Source: TMED14 sp964475135 (GTDB lineage Bacteria > Bacteroidota > Bacteroidia > Flavobacteriales > Schleiferiaceae). Taken from it: DNA of 26,285 bases. Below the pieces are notes generated by a model, which did no database searches, was not told the origin of the DNA, and saw only the letters and a list, made by a program, of their open reading frames with translations. How positions within the stretch are numbered: position 1 is the first letter of the stretch; each line of letters begins with the position of its first letter. Positions 7,898 through 15,770 of the stretch are shown piece after piece. The stretch is from positions 1 to 26,285 of the forward strand of contig CAYYWL010000023.1 in NCBI GenBank assembly GCA_964475135.1, read 5' to 3'. The translations under genes were made by a program, and so were the position numbers.

Positions 7898-9181
7898 ATG
7901 ATCGCCAAAGGTACTGAGGTTCACCTCGACGCGCTTCGCATTGAAATTCAACGGCGCTTCGGGCGGCCCATTCGAACAAAGACCGACTGCCAGCAACTTG
8001 AAGAGCGCTTGTTCGACGAATTGGGCAGTATGGTGTCGTACAACACCCTACGTCGTTTTTTTGGCTTAGTGCCCGGAGGCACTCCCCGCGGGGCAGTGCT
8101 CGACATTCTAAGTACATACTGCGGCTTTGCCACCTATAAAGAGTTTTCGCTTGACGTCCGAAGGTTTCAGTTTTACTACGACTGGACCCAAACTATTGAC
8201 CGAGACCACTGGCCTGAAGCGGAGCGCGACGCCCTTCTCGCCCGCATCGCCCAAGAGGACTTCAACGCTCAGACCATTTTTCTATGGATTCTGTACAAGC
8301 TAACCACCTATTCACCCGTTCAGGACTGGTTTTACTGGCTGGACCATCCGGTGTGGGACGACGGCGAACTTACTAAGGCCCAGCTCGTATTTTTTTCGAA
8401 CAGCCTTGCCGACGAATTCCGCACGCGGCTTGCCCGAAAAGAAGAGATGCAGATCTTGTTTTCGAATCCACGCGCGTTTCGGTTCATTTGCCATTTTTTT
8501 GCCGACTACGAAACCATACAGCATGGCTACATGGCCAACGCCGTTGAAGCCATGGCGCAGCGAATCGATGTTCCGTTGTACTACTACGGGCTGCGCACGA
8601 TGCAGCACTTTTTGTCCGGAAACTGGTCAGAAATTCGCCCCTTTGCCCTTGCCGCGGTGCAGCATGGTCCACGCGAGGGGGACTACCCCATTCTGCTCAG
8701 CCGGTATTTTTGTGCGCGTTTTTGGGTTCACTTTTTGGACTTCGGAACCTGGGACCCCCAACTCACGCGTGACTACCTTGAATGTGCACAGGGAATGGAC
8801 CCGCACTTTCACTACCTACTGGGAATGGAATTTTTGCCCATCGCGAGCATCATGGGCTTTCACGCTCCGGTGCTTCAAATCATGAAGTCGGGAACCTTTG
8901 AATTTGACCTTCGAAGCACTTGGTCGGCAGCCGTGGACGCAGATTTATCCCGCCTTGCACTGATGCTTGCCGAATCCCAGCAAGGTAACGTTCAAGAATA
9001 CCTGGGGCTTCGGTCCCAGCTGCAGACTGATTTCTGGTACAAAGCCTACCGCTGCTACCTTCAAGCACTCTGTCATGCGGCCGATGTATTTGTAGGGCTG
9101 CCTACCACAGAATTTGAAGAGAGCTTTGCACAATTCCCCGGAATTCAAAAGGCTGTAGCACTTCGGGGAAGCCCCCAATAA
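7898..9181 (+). CDS. Uncharacterised Bacteroidota protein with N-terminal HTH-like domain
   Basis: I do not recognise a characterised function for this 427-residue protein. Residues 7-75 match a pattern often seen at the N-terminus of Bacteroidota-specific proteins: I-x-x-R-F-G-R-P-I followed by LEERLFDELG, then VSYNTLRRFFGLV, then LDILSTYCGFATYKEF. The S-x-x-T-L-x-R-x-x-G segment resembles a helix-turn-helix-like fold. The remaining 350 residues are helical and rich in aromatic residues (HFFADYETIQHGYMAN, RYFCARFWVHFLDF), with no signal peptide or membrane helix, suggesting a TPR-like solenoid. The start at 7898 is supported by the promoter box four bases upstream. A GTAC palindrome lies before the gene and five phased GTAC motifs after it. 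It might be a cytoplasmic regulator acting on its own locus, but that is inference. Confidence 0.75.
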   Translation: MIAKGTEVHLDALRIEIQRRFGRPIRTKTDCQQLEERLFDELGSMVSYNTLRRFFGLVPGGTPRGAVLDILSTYCGFATYKEFSLDVRRFQFYYDWTQTIDRDHWPEAERDALLARIAQEDFNAQTIFLWILYKLTTYSPVQDWFYWLDHPVWDDGELTKAQLVFFSNSLADEFRTRLARKEEMQILFSNPRAFRFICHFFADYETIQHGYMANAVEAMAQRIDVPLYYYGLRTMQHFLSGNWSEIRPFALAAVQHGPREGDYPILLSRYFCARFWVHFLDFGTWDPQLTRDYLECAQGMDPHFHYLLGMEFLPIASIMGFHAPVLQIMKSGTFEFDLRSTWSAAVDADLSRLALMLAESQQGNVQEYLGLRSQLQTDFWYKAYRCYLQALCHAADVFVGLPTTEFEESFAQFPGIQKAVALRGSPQ

Positions 9182-9186
9182 AAAAA

Positions 9187-9202
9187 AAGCCCCGAAGGGC
9201 TT
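9187..9202 (-). terminator. Rho-independent terminator with UUCG tetraloop
   Basis: On the minus strand, stem AAGCCC/GGGCTT closes on loop TTCG and is followed by at least seven T residues. The C(UUCG)G closure is a very stable RNA tetraloop. It terminates the AlbA_2 gene, whose stop is at 9286. The run of A before the hairpin leaves no U-tract on the plus strand, so it is weak for the 427-residue gene. It is the only clear intrinsic terminator I see in the window. Confidence 0.8.
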
Positions 9203-9233
9203 GTGGTTGGTTTGGTGTGAAGCCCGTGGGCCT

Positions 9234-9282
9234 GTACAAATATGGTACAGCTTATGTACCTCGTTGGGTACGGAATGGGTAC
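9234..9282. repeat. Five GTAC motifs at 11-12 bp spacing
   Basis: GTAC occurs at 9234, 9245, 9256, 9268 and 9279, at intervals of 11, 11, 12 and 11 bp, roughly one helical turn. Several pairs form inverted repeats: TGTAC-N7-GTACA (9233-9249), GTACC-N6-GGTAC (9256-9271) and ATGTACC...GGTACAT (9254-9284). By composition GTAC should appear about once per 270 bp here. The array lies in the 104-base convergent gap and would be transcribed as the 3' UTR of the AlbA_2 gene. It could be a phased operator or a structured RNA. Confidence 0.6.
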
Positions 9283-9285
9283 ATT

Positions 9286-9888
9286 TTACACTTCACTCGG
9301 CCGATACCTCCACCCCTGCTCTACTGGGACCGCTTCTACGTGCCCCCACCGAACCAACACTGCGAGTCCATCTTCAACCTCGCGAATGGGCAACCCCGAC
9401 TTGCGGGCGAGCATCGAGGCACTGGCAAGTTCACCTACGTCCATGAGGTGCAGAATCCGGAGCTGGTGTGAAGTTGCCTTAACCTCGCCTGCAAACTTCA
9501 GGTTAATGGACTCAAGCAGTACCCTATTGGCTTTGAAGTTCGCGGCTCCGCGCCGGACGTATGCGCGCCAGAGGTCTTGATCCTCGTCGTGGGCCAAGTG
9601 CGGAGCTAGCGAAGACGGCGGAACATCTACCAACAGCACCGACTTGTGGTCCCAACGTTCCTCGCGGGCCACCAAAGGAACCTCAGGCCGGGTGTGCAGT
9701 TGTGCGGCACCCTGGATCATGTAGAATTCCTCGTCGACGCGGCATCCGGCGACCGAACCAGAATCGCGAACCCCCACCACGATTTGCCCACCAATGCCAT
9801 TGGCAAAAGCCACGAGTGTTTTGGCAATCTTGCGTTGGCTGTCGACACGAAGCTTAAATTCTAGGATGTCGGATTCTTCACGGCGCAT
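9286..9888 (-). CDS. AlbA_2 (Schlafen-type) domain protein with C-terminal winged helix
   Basis: This 200-residue protein begins REESDILEFKLRV, the usual opening of the AlbA_2 / Schlafen AAA_4 domain (compare E-x-x-x-x-E-F-K). It continues with KTLVAFANGIGGQIVVGVRDSG, the family's F-A-N-x-x-G-G-x-x-x-x-G-V core, up to about residue 120. Residues 130-195 read as a winged helix (RILHLMDVGELASASMLARKS, then VEDGLAVLVRWGHVEA). Such proteins are predicted to bind nucleic acid and act as transcriptional regulators, and some belong to defence systems. This copy lacks any nuclease or helicase domain. The ATG at 9888 lies five bases after a TACCTTCG box. It diverges from mscL across 30 bases and ends at the UUCG terminator. 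Confidence 0.82.
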   Translation of the reverse strand: MRREESDILEFKLRVDSQRKIAKTLVAFANGIGGQIVVGVRDSGSVAGCRVDEEFYMIQGAAQLHTRPEVPLVAREERWDHKSVLLVDVPPSSLAPHLAHDEDQDLWRAYVRRGAANFKANRVLLESINLKFAGEVKATSHQLRILHLMDVGELASASMLARKSGLPIREVEDGLAVLVRWGHVEAVPVEQGWRYRPSEV

Positions 9889-9893
9889 GGTTC

Positions 9894-9901
9894 CGAAGGT
9901 A
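9894..9901 (-). promoter_or_regulatory. -7-like promoter box of the AlbA_2 gene
   Basis: Read on the minus strand the box is TACCTTCG, one mismatch from TAnnTTTG, five bases before the ATG at 9888. It shares a 30-base intergenic region with the mscL box, so any -33 element must lie inside mscL. Confidence 0.45.
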
Positions 9902-9906
9902 GCACG

Positions 9907-9914
9907 TAACTTAA
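9907..9914 (+). promoter_or_regulatory. -7-like promoter box of mscL
   Basis: TAACTTAA lies four bases before the mscL ATG. It is a weaker match to TAnnTTTG but belongs to the TAACTT subtype repeated before several genes in this window. It is back to back with the AlbA_2 box, five bases apart. Confidence 0.4.
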
Positions 9915-9918
9915 GGCC

Positions 9919-10293
9919 ATGAAGATGTGGAATGAATTTCGGGCGTTTGCCCTAAAGCGCAATGCGATGGATCTGGCGATCGGCGTGGTGATCGGATCGG
10001 CGTTTCACAAAATTGTCGATGCATTGGTTCAGCAAGTGCTGATGCCGCCGCTCAATTGGCTTTCGGGCAACGTTGATACGGCGTCGTGGACCCTGAATTT
10101 AGGTGCTGTTCCGATCGGAATCGGCGCACTCGTGAATGCCGTGCTGCAATTTGGCCTCATTTCACTTTCGGTTTTTCTTTTGGTAAAAGTGTTGAACCGC
10201 CTTCATGTTCGCGAGGCCAACGAGCAGCCCGAACCAAAGCCAGACCCCAACGTTGAACTTTTGCGCGAAATCCGCGACTTACTCAAAAAATAA
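9919..10293 (+). CDS. mscL: Large-conductance mechanosensitive channel MscL
   Basis: This 124-residue protein is a clear MscL, the pentameric inner-membrane channel that opens under high membrane tension to release solutes during hypo-osmotic shock. The first helix is preceded by EFRAFALKRNAMDLAIGVVIGSAFHKIVDALV and followed by MPPLNWLSG. The second membrane helix (GALVNAVLQFGLISLSVFLLVKVLNRL) leads to the C-terminal bundle ending LLREIRDLLKK. The periplasmic loop is short compared with E. coli. The nitroreductase gene begins seven bases after the stop, so the two are probably one operon. Confidence 0.96.
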   Translation: MKMWNEFRAFALKRNAMDLAIGVVIGSAFHKIVDALVQQVLMPPLNWLSGNVDTASWTLNLGAVPIGIGALVNAVLQFGLISLSVFLLVKVLNRLHVREANEQPEPKPDPNVELLREIRDLLKK

Positions 10294-10300
10294 TTCCGAA

Positions 10301-11092
10301 ATGAGCGACCCAAAGCCCGCCAGCAGTGTGGACATTTTTAACAATGCTCCCAAGCACGGCTACCACGAACCCGCCCCCGAAGTGGACGCAAAGGCCTTCA
10401 CAGAAGTGGTCGAGAGCCGTCGAAGTGTACGCGTGTTTACCGACGATCCCATACCTGAAGAAGTCATGCGCGAATGCTTAAGGCTGGCACTGCTTGCGCC
10501 CAATTCGAGCAACCTTCAGACCTGGGATTTTTACTGGGTGCGTACTCCTGAAAAAAAGGCCAAACTTGTCACCTACTGCCTGAACCAACCAGCTGCGCGT
10601 ACGGCGCAAGAGCTCGTGGTAGCCGTGGCCCGTCCCGACCGCTGGCGCGAAACGAATGCCTTGATGCTTGCAAAGTTTGATGAAAGCCGCAAGGTTCGCC
10701 TCAAGGCCGCATACCAGTACTACCGCAAAATTGTTCCGTTGGCCTACAACATGGGGCCATTGGGTCTGTTTGGCCCGTTTAAAACACTTTGGGTCGCACT
10801 AGTGGGTTTGGCCAAGCCGATTCCGCGAGGCCCTTTTTCGCTGAGTGGAATGGCCATTTGGGCACACAAATCCACCGCGCTAGCGTGTGAGAATTTGATG
10901 CTCGCCTTTCGAGCTCATGGATTCGACAGCTGCCCCATGGAAGGCATGGATGCTGCACGGATTAAACGCTTGCTTGAGCTACCGAGCGGAGCCCAAGTCT
11001 GTATGGTTATCTCCGCAGGAAAGCGCGCTCCAGAAGGAGTGTACGGGCCACGTGTGCGCTTTGACCGCGACCTTTTTTTGCACGAAGTTTAG
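10301..11092 (+). CDS. Nitroreductase-family flavoprotein
   Basis: This 263-residue protein belongs to the FMN-dependent nitroreductase family, which uses NAD(P)H to reduce nitro compounds, quinones or related electron acceptors. The FMN-binding opening SRRSVRVFTDDPIPEEV is followed by APNSSNLQTWDFYWV. The C-terminal half has the family's C-P-M-E-G-M-D segment and a short basic loop near AGKRAPEGVYGPRVRF. An insertion at about residues 120-190 (YRKIVPLAYNMGPLGLFGPF) makes it longer than minimal family members. I chose the ATG at 10301, because the in-frame upstream extension is inside mscL. Its stop overlaps the convergent TerC-like gene in the shared tetranucleotide TTAG. The natural substrate is unknown. 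Confidence 0.88.
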   Translation: MSDPKPASSVDIFNNAPKHGYHEPAPEVDAKAFTEVVESRRSVRVFTDDPIPEEVMRECLRLALLAPNSSNLQTWDFYWVRTPEKKAKLVTYCLNQPAARTAQELVVAVARPDRWRETNALMLAKFDESRKVRLKAAYQYYRKIVPLAYNMGPLGLFGPFKTLWVALVGLAKPIPRGPFSLSGMAIWAHKSTALACENLMLAFRAHGFDSCPMEGMDAARIKRLLELPSGAQVCMVISAGKRAPEGVYGPRVRFDRDLFLHEV

Positions 11093-11799
11093 TCGGCCTT
11101 GGGGCCTCCGCCACGCACTTTGCTACGGATGTTCACGAGCTCCACACCCAGCGAGAAGCCCACTGCCATGTAGATGTAGGCTTTCGGAACGTGGTAGCCC
11201 GCTGCTTCAGCGACGAGCATAAAGCCGATCAGAATCAAAAACGCGAGCGCTAGAATCTGGAGTGAGGGGTGCCTTTCGATGACCTTGGACACAGGACCGC
11301 TGAACTTGAGCATCACCACCATGGCCACAACTATAGCGGCAATCATGATTTGGATGTTGTCGGTCATTCCGATCGCTGTAAGGATTGAGTCAAAGCTGAA
11401 CACGATATCCAATAAGGCAATTTGCACAATGATTCCCGCGAAGCTCTTGGCTACGTTAGAATTTTGACCGTGCTGGGCCCCACCTGCTTCGGTGATTTCG
11501 TAAATTTCTTTGGTGGACTTCCAAAGCAGGAAGATTCCGCCCGCAAGCAGGACGAGGTCGCGACCGCTTACTGGGTGGTCCGAAATGCGGAACAGCTCTT
11601 GCTGAAAGCCCATGATCCACGTGATCGACAGAAGCATGATGATTCGAAACACGAGCGCCAACGCAATCCCCAACGTGCGTGCCTTTTTACGAATTTCTTC
11701 AGGCAGCTTGTTGGTGAGAATACTGATAAAAATGATGTTGTCAATTCCGAGGACTACCTCAAGGAATGCTAGCGTCAAAAAGGCAAGGGCGAGTTCCAC
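11089..11799 (-). CDS. TerC-family integral membrane protein
   Basis: This 236-residue protein has about seven membrane helices. It carries the TerC signatures FLEVVLGIDNIIFIS near the N-terminus and DIVFSFDSILTAIGMTD in the second half, whose paired acidic residues are conserved. TerC proteins are linked to tellurite resistance and, more recently, to manganese export and metal loading of exported proteins. It starts with GTG at 11799, four bases after an exact TACCTTTG box, which supports that start. It follows the giant MAM/PKD gene on the same strand with 13 bases between them and overlaps the nitroreductase stop. Confidence 0.9.
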   Translation of the reverse strand: MELALAFLTLAFLEVVLGIDNIIFISILTNKLPEEIRKKARTLGIALALVFRIIMLLSITWIMGFQQELFRISDHPVSGRDLVLLAGGIFLLWKSTKEIYEITEAGGAQHGQNSNVAKSFAGIIVQIALLDIVFSFDSILTAIGMTDNIQIMIAAIVVAMVVMLKFSGPVSKVIERHPSLQILALAFLILIGFMLVAEAAGYHVPKAYIYMAVGFSLGVELVNIRSKVRGGGPKAD

Positions 11800-11803
11800 G
11801 CAC

Positions 11804-11811
11804 CAAAGGTA
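11804..11811 (-). promoter_or_regulatory. -7 promoter box of the TerC gene
   Basis: Read on the minus strand TACCTTTG is an exact TAnnTTTG match, four bases before the GTG at 11799. It occupies most of the 13-base gap after the preceding gene, so its upstream element would be inside that gene. Confidence 0.5.
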
Positions 11812-11812
11812 G

Positions 11813-14800
11813 TTAGTGGTAGATTACGATAGGCATGCGCTGCACACCATTTGCACCCTCCCACTCAATCCAGTACATACCTTCAGAAAGCAGCGGAACA
11901 TCGGTGCGCCCCTCGTAAATGCGACCTTGGCCAACACGACGGCCGTCTACGGCATACCACTGGACCATGCTGACGGGCAGGGTTGATGCGCCGAGCCATT
12001 CAAGTTGAGATCCCGGTAAAGCTGGGTTTGGAACCCAAACTCCTCCCTGCTCAAATTCCACTTCGCCAAGTTCGCGAAGACTGCGAATAATGGTGTCGCT
12101 GGTTCCGCAGCCACTGTTTACGATTAGTCGAACCGAGTAGCCCAACTGAGCCACCCCATAGGTGTAGTTGCGAATGGGGCCACCGGTTCCGGCATTTCCG
12201 TCACCCCAGTTCCACTGGTAGCTCACGGCATCGACAGAGGCCGAGGCATCAAATTCCACGGTCATTCCATTGCCATTCGAAACGAGTACCCTGAAGGTGA
12301 AATCTGCAGTAGGTTTAGCACATACCGTCACGATGAGGGACTGGGTAAAGGTGTTGCCACAAAAGTCTGTAGCGGTGAGCGTCACGGTGTAGGTTCCACC
12401 ACCCGCATAGGTATGGGTAGGATTGGCTCCGGTTCCCGTCGCACCATCTCCAAAACTCCATGCGATGTTCGTGAATTGGTTAGGATCTGAGGGGCCCGTA
12501 AACGTGACCACATAACCATTGGCGCTAAAGTTTAGTGCACCTACCGTACCCGTGCATGCATTGATTTGCTGCACAAGTGTATCAGACTGGGCGCAGTTAT
12601 CGGTGACGACAAGCTGCACGGTGTAGGTTCCGAAGGTGGCATAGGTATGGGACTGATTTACTCCGGTCGCTGTCGTTCCGTCGCCAAAATCCCATGCATA
12701 GGTTGAAATTGCGCCAAATGAGGATGCTGCATTAAAGCTGTAGTTTAGCCCTGTTGCGGTCCATGTGAACGCTGCGGTGGGCGTTGGGCAGGGATTCGCG
12801 CAACTCGCATTGGTCGTGAATTTCACGCCTGTGGTAAGGTTGGGGCCTCCGGCTGCTTCGCTGTGAATGGTAGTTCCACTTGCGTCGCGAAGTTCCCAAC
12901 CGCACTCGTTGGACCACTGTCCACGATTGACAAAGCGCAACTGAAGGGCATCGTTGTCGCAGACAGGAAACGTAAATGTAGCCGTTGTTAAATTGGGTGC
13001 AGAAAGCGTGTACGGAGTGGCAACTCCATTGACAATGACTTCAAGGGTATGGAACTGGGTTCCAGCACCGTTGGCCTCCCAACCGTCACCAAAGGAATCA
13101 TTGAGAATCAGGGTGTAGTTGCAGCCGTTAGGGCAATTGAACGTGGTCGCTGAAACAGGGCCAAATGCAGCCGACGTAAATCCACCCGCACACGAATCAA
13201 ACACATAGAAATCGTAGGCCTGACCCGCCGTCAATCCACTCACGGTAAATGGATTAGACGTGGTCGTGACTTGCGTTCCGGCACCTAAGGTGAAGCCCAC
13301 GGGGCCGTACTCGATAATGGTGGTTCCGCTACTTTGCTGCGTGGTTTGAACCGAGACCGAGGTGGACGTCAATGCCGTGGCCGTGGCCGCCGTAGGTGCG
13401 GGGCATGGCGGAGCATTCTGCACTGACAAATCATCGATCGCAATGTCGGCAAATTGCCCTTGGTTGCCGGGGAGCGCCCGCGCACGGAAGCGAATCCGAA
13501 CCGTTTGGTTCGCGTAGGCACTGAGTGAAACAACCCGCTCGTTCCACGAGCCCCCTTGCTGCCCCACTATTGAATCAAGCACCACATAAGGCGAAGTCAC
13601 AGAGCCAGTCTGGACTTCTACACGGAGCGAGCCAATTGCTTGGCCGTCCATATGGTACCAAAACCGCAACTCAGGAGCCGTTAGACCTGAAAGCAGAATT
13701 TGCGGAGTCTGCAAGTTAGCCACGCGCGAGCCAGTGGTGAAGCTCGCCTCGGTGTACACGTACTTACCTAGGCCGCTAGTGTGGTCGTTGTCGGGACCTG
13801 TATTCGGGGTCGACGTCGCGCCTTGCCCTCCGCCCCAATGGAACTTGGCAGGAGCCGGCGAACTGAGTGGCGTGCGCGTCCAGCATGGGCCCACTGTAGA
13901 ATTTTGATTCCAGAATTGGCCAGAAGCTGGTCCTTGGTTAAACCCGACCTCGAAATTCTCAAAGTATGGAGCGGTAACCACACCGCACAACGTGGTCAAA
14001 GTGTCGATGGTGCTCCACGCACTTTTTAATGTGGAACTGCAGACTTTGCGAACCGCCACTGCATAAGTTGTTCCCGCGCTTAAACCTGTAAGGGTGAACG
14101 GATTCGTCGTAGCCGTGACCACCGTACCAGTGAACGGGACCTGCCCCAAGGTTCCGTACATCACCTCATAGGTTCCGGCTCCGGTCGGATTCCAGGTCAT
14201 CGTACCCGCTGTTTGGGCTGTAGCTGTGACCGTCAAATTCGTGGGCTTCGCGCAAGCTGGCGGATTGTTAATTGACACATCATCAATGGCCACATCCACG
14301 CGGTTTTGGTTGCTCGGTGAGCGGTAGGCGTACCAACGAACTTGAACGGTGTCGGGCAAAAAGCTGGCGAGTGAAACTACGGCCTCAGTCCACGGTGCCG
14401 TCGCTGCGGACGTTTGCTGGCTGTTACCCCAGACGCGGGTCTCGGTTCCGTTGCGAAATATTTTAACTACCAAACTGTCAATTTGTGGCCCGAACTGGTG
14501 GTAGTAAAAGCGGAGTTCTGGATTGAGTAGTCCTGCAAGCATCACATTTGGACTCCGCAGCAGGGCTACTCCTGTGCCATTCTGGGCTTCGCCATGCATG
14601 TACTTGCCGGTTCCCGAGGTGTGGTCGGCGGATGGCCCCGTGCCGATTGCAGTGAGCCCTGTCGGCGTTGGACCACTGTTGGGTCGCCACCAGTAGTTTG
14701 CGGCAGCAGGACGCGACCAGCACGTATCGATACCCCCATACTCCCAATGACCCGAGGGAACCGACCAGTTGGGGCCGTCAAAATTCTCGATCCATGGACT

Positions 14801-15754
14801 TGCGACGGGGCCGCAGTCCGTCATGGCTTGCGCCCCAGCCGACCAATTCGACACATCCGTGGCCGAACAGCTGTCTTTAACGCGAAACTCGTACGACGTT
14901 GAGGACGATAATCCGCCCACCGTAAATGGATTGCTGCTCGCCGAAAGTTGCGTTCCAGAGCCTACCGCAAAACCAGGTGCGCCGTACTCAATGCGCCACG
15001 AAGTGGCTCCGCCCGTAGTCCATGATAGTGCAATTTGGGTTGTACTGACGCGGGTTGCTTGAAGGTTTTGTGGGTCTGGGCACGTGTTCAACTCGGCCAC
15101 GGACACGTCGTCAATGGCAAGGTCTCCGAACTGGTTGTTGCCACCGGGGCCACCTCCCCCAGCGGGCTTGGTCATGCGGAAGTTGATTTCGATCGTATCG
15201 TTTGCGAACGCGACCGGAAGCGTTACCGCTACCCTGCTCCAAAAATCTCCTACGTTGACGTTTCCACCTGTAAAAATGGGCGTCCACGTGCCAGTGCCCG
15301 CCACGGTGTACGCTCGAATCAAAACTTGAAAGTTACCCAACGTGGTTCCGTACTGGTGGCGAAAGAAAACGAGTTCGGGAGTCGTCAAACCGACCGTAGA
15401 GATCGGCGGCGTCACCAAATTGGCTACGGAGTTGCCGGTCCCGCCACTTGCCTCAACGTAGACATAGCCTCCAGAACCGTTCGTGTGGTCCGCGGATGGA
15501 CCCGTTGCGCCGCCCGCTGCACGAGTGTGCGTGGCACCTACCGCCCCGCCCCATGCGTAGGTTGAGTTGAACGGATTCGTTCCTCCAGTGGTGGGCGTTC
15601 GCGACCAACCCACAGGAATTGTAGAACCAGCATTGAAGTTGGGGGTCCCAAGCACCACACCAGAAAAGGACTCTACCCAAGGAGCAGAAACCACCTGAGC
15701 CTCAAGTGCAATACCAAAAAACAGGGCCACAATGGCGAGTAGTGTTGAACGCAT
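11813..15754 (-). CDS. Giant T9SS cargo protein with three MAM-FN3 modules and PKD domains
   Basis: This 1313-residue surface protein has a signal peptide (about residues 1-19, ending LEAQ). It then shows three tandem modules: MAM-like 22-222 with fibronectin type III 224-313; MAM-like 318-496 with FN3 501-588; MAM-like 595-780 with FN3 783-872. Each MAM-like unit ends in a [L/V/I]AIDD[V/L]S motif and contains G-P-[S/D]-[A/N]-D-H-T. Residues 877-986 form a separate module (LNDSFGDGWEANG). Three PKD domains follow (WDFGDGTT, WSFGDGAT, WNWGDGNA; 992-1228). The last 77 residues (PVSMVQWYAVDGRRVGQG, then EGMYWIEWEG) are a type A T9SS sorting domain, normally removed by PorU. The protein probably acts in adhesion or surface binding. 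It is divergent from the methyltransferase gene, with only 16 bases between starts. Confidence 0.9.
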   Translation of the reverse strand: MRSTLLAIVALFFGIALEAQVVSAPWVESFSGVVLGTPNFNAGSTIPVGWSRTPTTGGTNPFNSTYAWGGAVGATHTRAAGGATGPSADHTNGSGGYVYVEASGGTGNSVANLVTPPISTVGLTTPELVFFRHQYGTTLGNFQVLIRAYTVAGTGTWTPIFTGGNVNVGDFWSRVAVTLPVAFANDTIEINFRMTKPAGGGGPGGNNQFGDLAIDDVSVAELNTCPDPQNLQATRVSTTQIALSWTTGGATSWRIEYGAPGFAVGSGTQLSASSNPFTVGGLSSSTSYEFRVKDSCSATDVSNWSAGAQAMTDCGPVASPWIENFDGPNWSVPSGHWEYGGIDTCWSRPAAANYWWRPNSGPTPTGLTAIGTGPSADHTSGTGKYMHGEAQNGTGVALLRSPNVMLAGLLNPELRFYYHQFGPQIDSLVVKIFRNGTETRVWGNSQQTSAATAPWTEAVVSLASFLPDTVQVRWYAYRSPSNQNRVDVAIDDVSINNPPACAKPTNLTVTATAQTAGTMTWNPTGAGTYEVMYGTLGQVPFTGTVVTATTNPFTLTGLSAGTTYAVAVRKVCSSTLKSAWSTIDTLTTLCGVVTAPYFENFEVGFNQGPASGQFWNQNSTVGPCWTRTPLSSPAPAKFHWGGGQGATSTPNTGPDNDHTSGLGKYVYTEASFTTGSRVANLQTPQILLSGLTAPELRFWYHMDGQAIGSLRVEVQTGSVTSPYVVLDSIVGQQGGSWNERVVSLSAYANQTVRIRFRARALPGNQGQFADIAIDDLSVQNAPPCPAPTAATATALTSTSVSVQTTQQSSGTTIIEYGPVGFTLGAGTQVTTTSNPFTVSGLTAGQAYDFYVFDSCAGGFTSAAFGPVSATTFNCPNGCNYTLILNDSFGDGWEANGAGTQFHTLEVIVNGVATPYTLSAPNLTTATFTFPVCDNDALQLRFVNRGQWSNECGWELRDASGTTIHSEAAGGPNLTTGVKFTTNASCANPCPTPTAAFTWTATGLNYSFNAASSFGAISTYAWDFGDGTTATGVNQSHTYATFGTYTVQLVVTDNCAQSDTLVQQINACTGTVGALNFSANGYVVTFTGPSDPNQFTNIAWSFGDGATGTGANPTHTYAGGGTYTVTLTATDFCGNTFTQSLIVTVCAKPTADFTFRVLVSNGNGMTVEFDASASVDAVSYQWNWGDGNAGTGGPIRNYTYGVAQLGYSVRLIVNSGCGTSDTIIRSLRELGEVEFEQGGVWVPNPALPGSQLEWLGASTLPVSMVQWYAVDGRRVGQGRIYEGRTDVPLLSEGMYWIEWEGANGVQRMPIVIYH

Positions 15755-15761
15755 AACTTGT
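15754..15761 (+). promoter_or_regulatory. -7-like box of the SAM methyltransferase gene
   Basis: TAACTTGT lies nine bases before the GTG at 15771 and overlaps by one base the start codon of the divergent giant gene. It is the TAACTT subtype seen before other genes here. Confidence 0.35.
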
Positions 15762-15770
15762 ATTCAGTGC

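Noticed and set aside
7871..7996. A longer N-terminus for the DMT-like permease reaching 7996
   Set aside because: The extension is hydrophilic, lies antisense to the divergent gene and passes through its promoter. ATG 7870 directly precedes the first membrane helix.
7311..8117. A 268-codon minus-strand frame across the permease and the start of the 427-residue gene
   Set aside because: It is a shadow in another frame of the permease and antisense to the next gene, rich in C and R without a motif.
9286..9888. The AlbA_2 gene as part of a defence island
   Set aside because: Its neighbours are housekeeping genes (mscL, nitroreductase), and no nuclease, helicase or toxin gene is adjacent.
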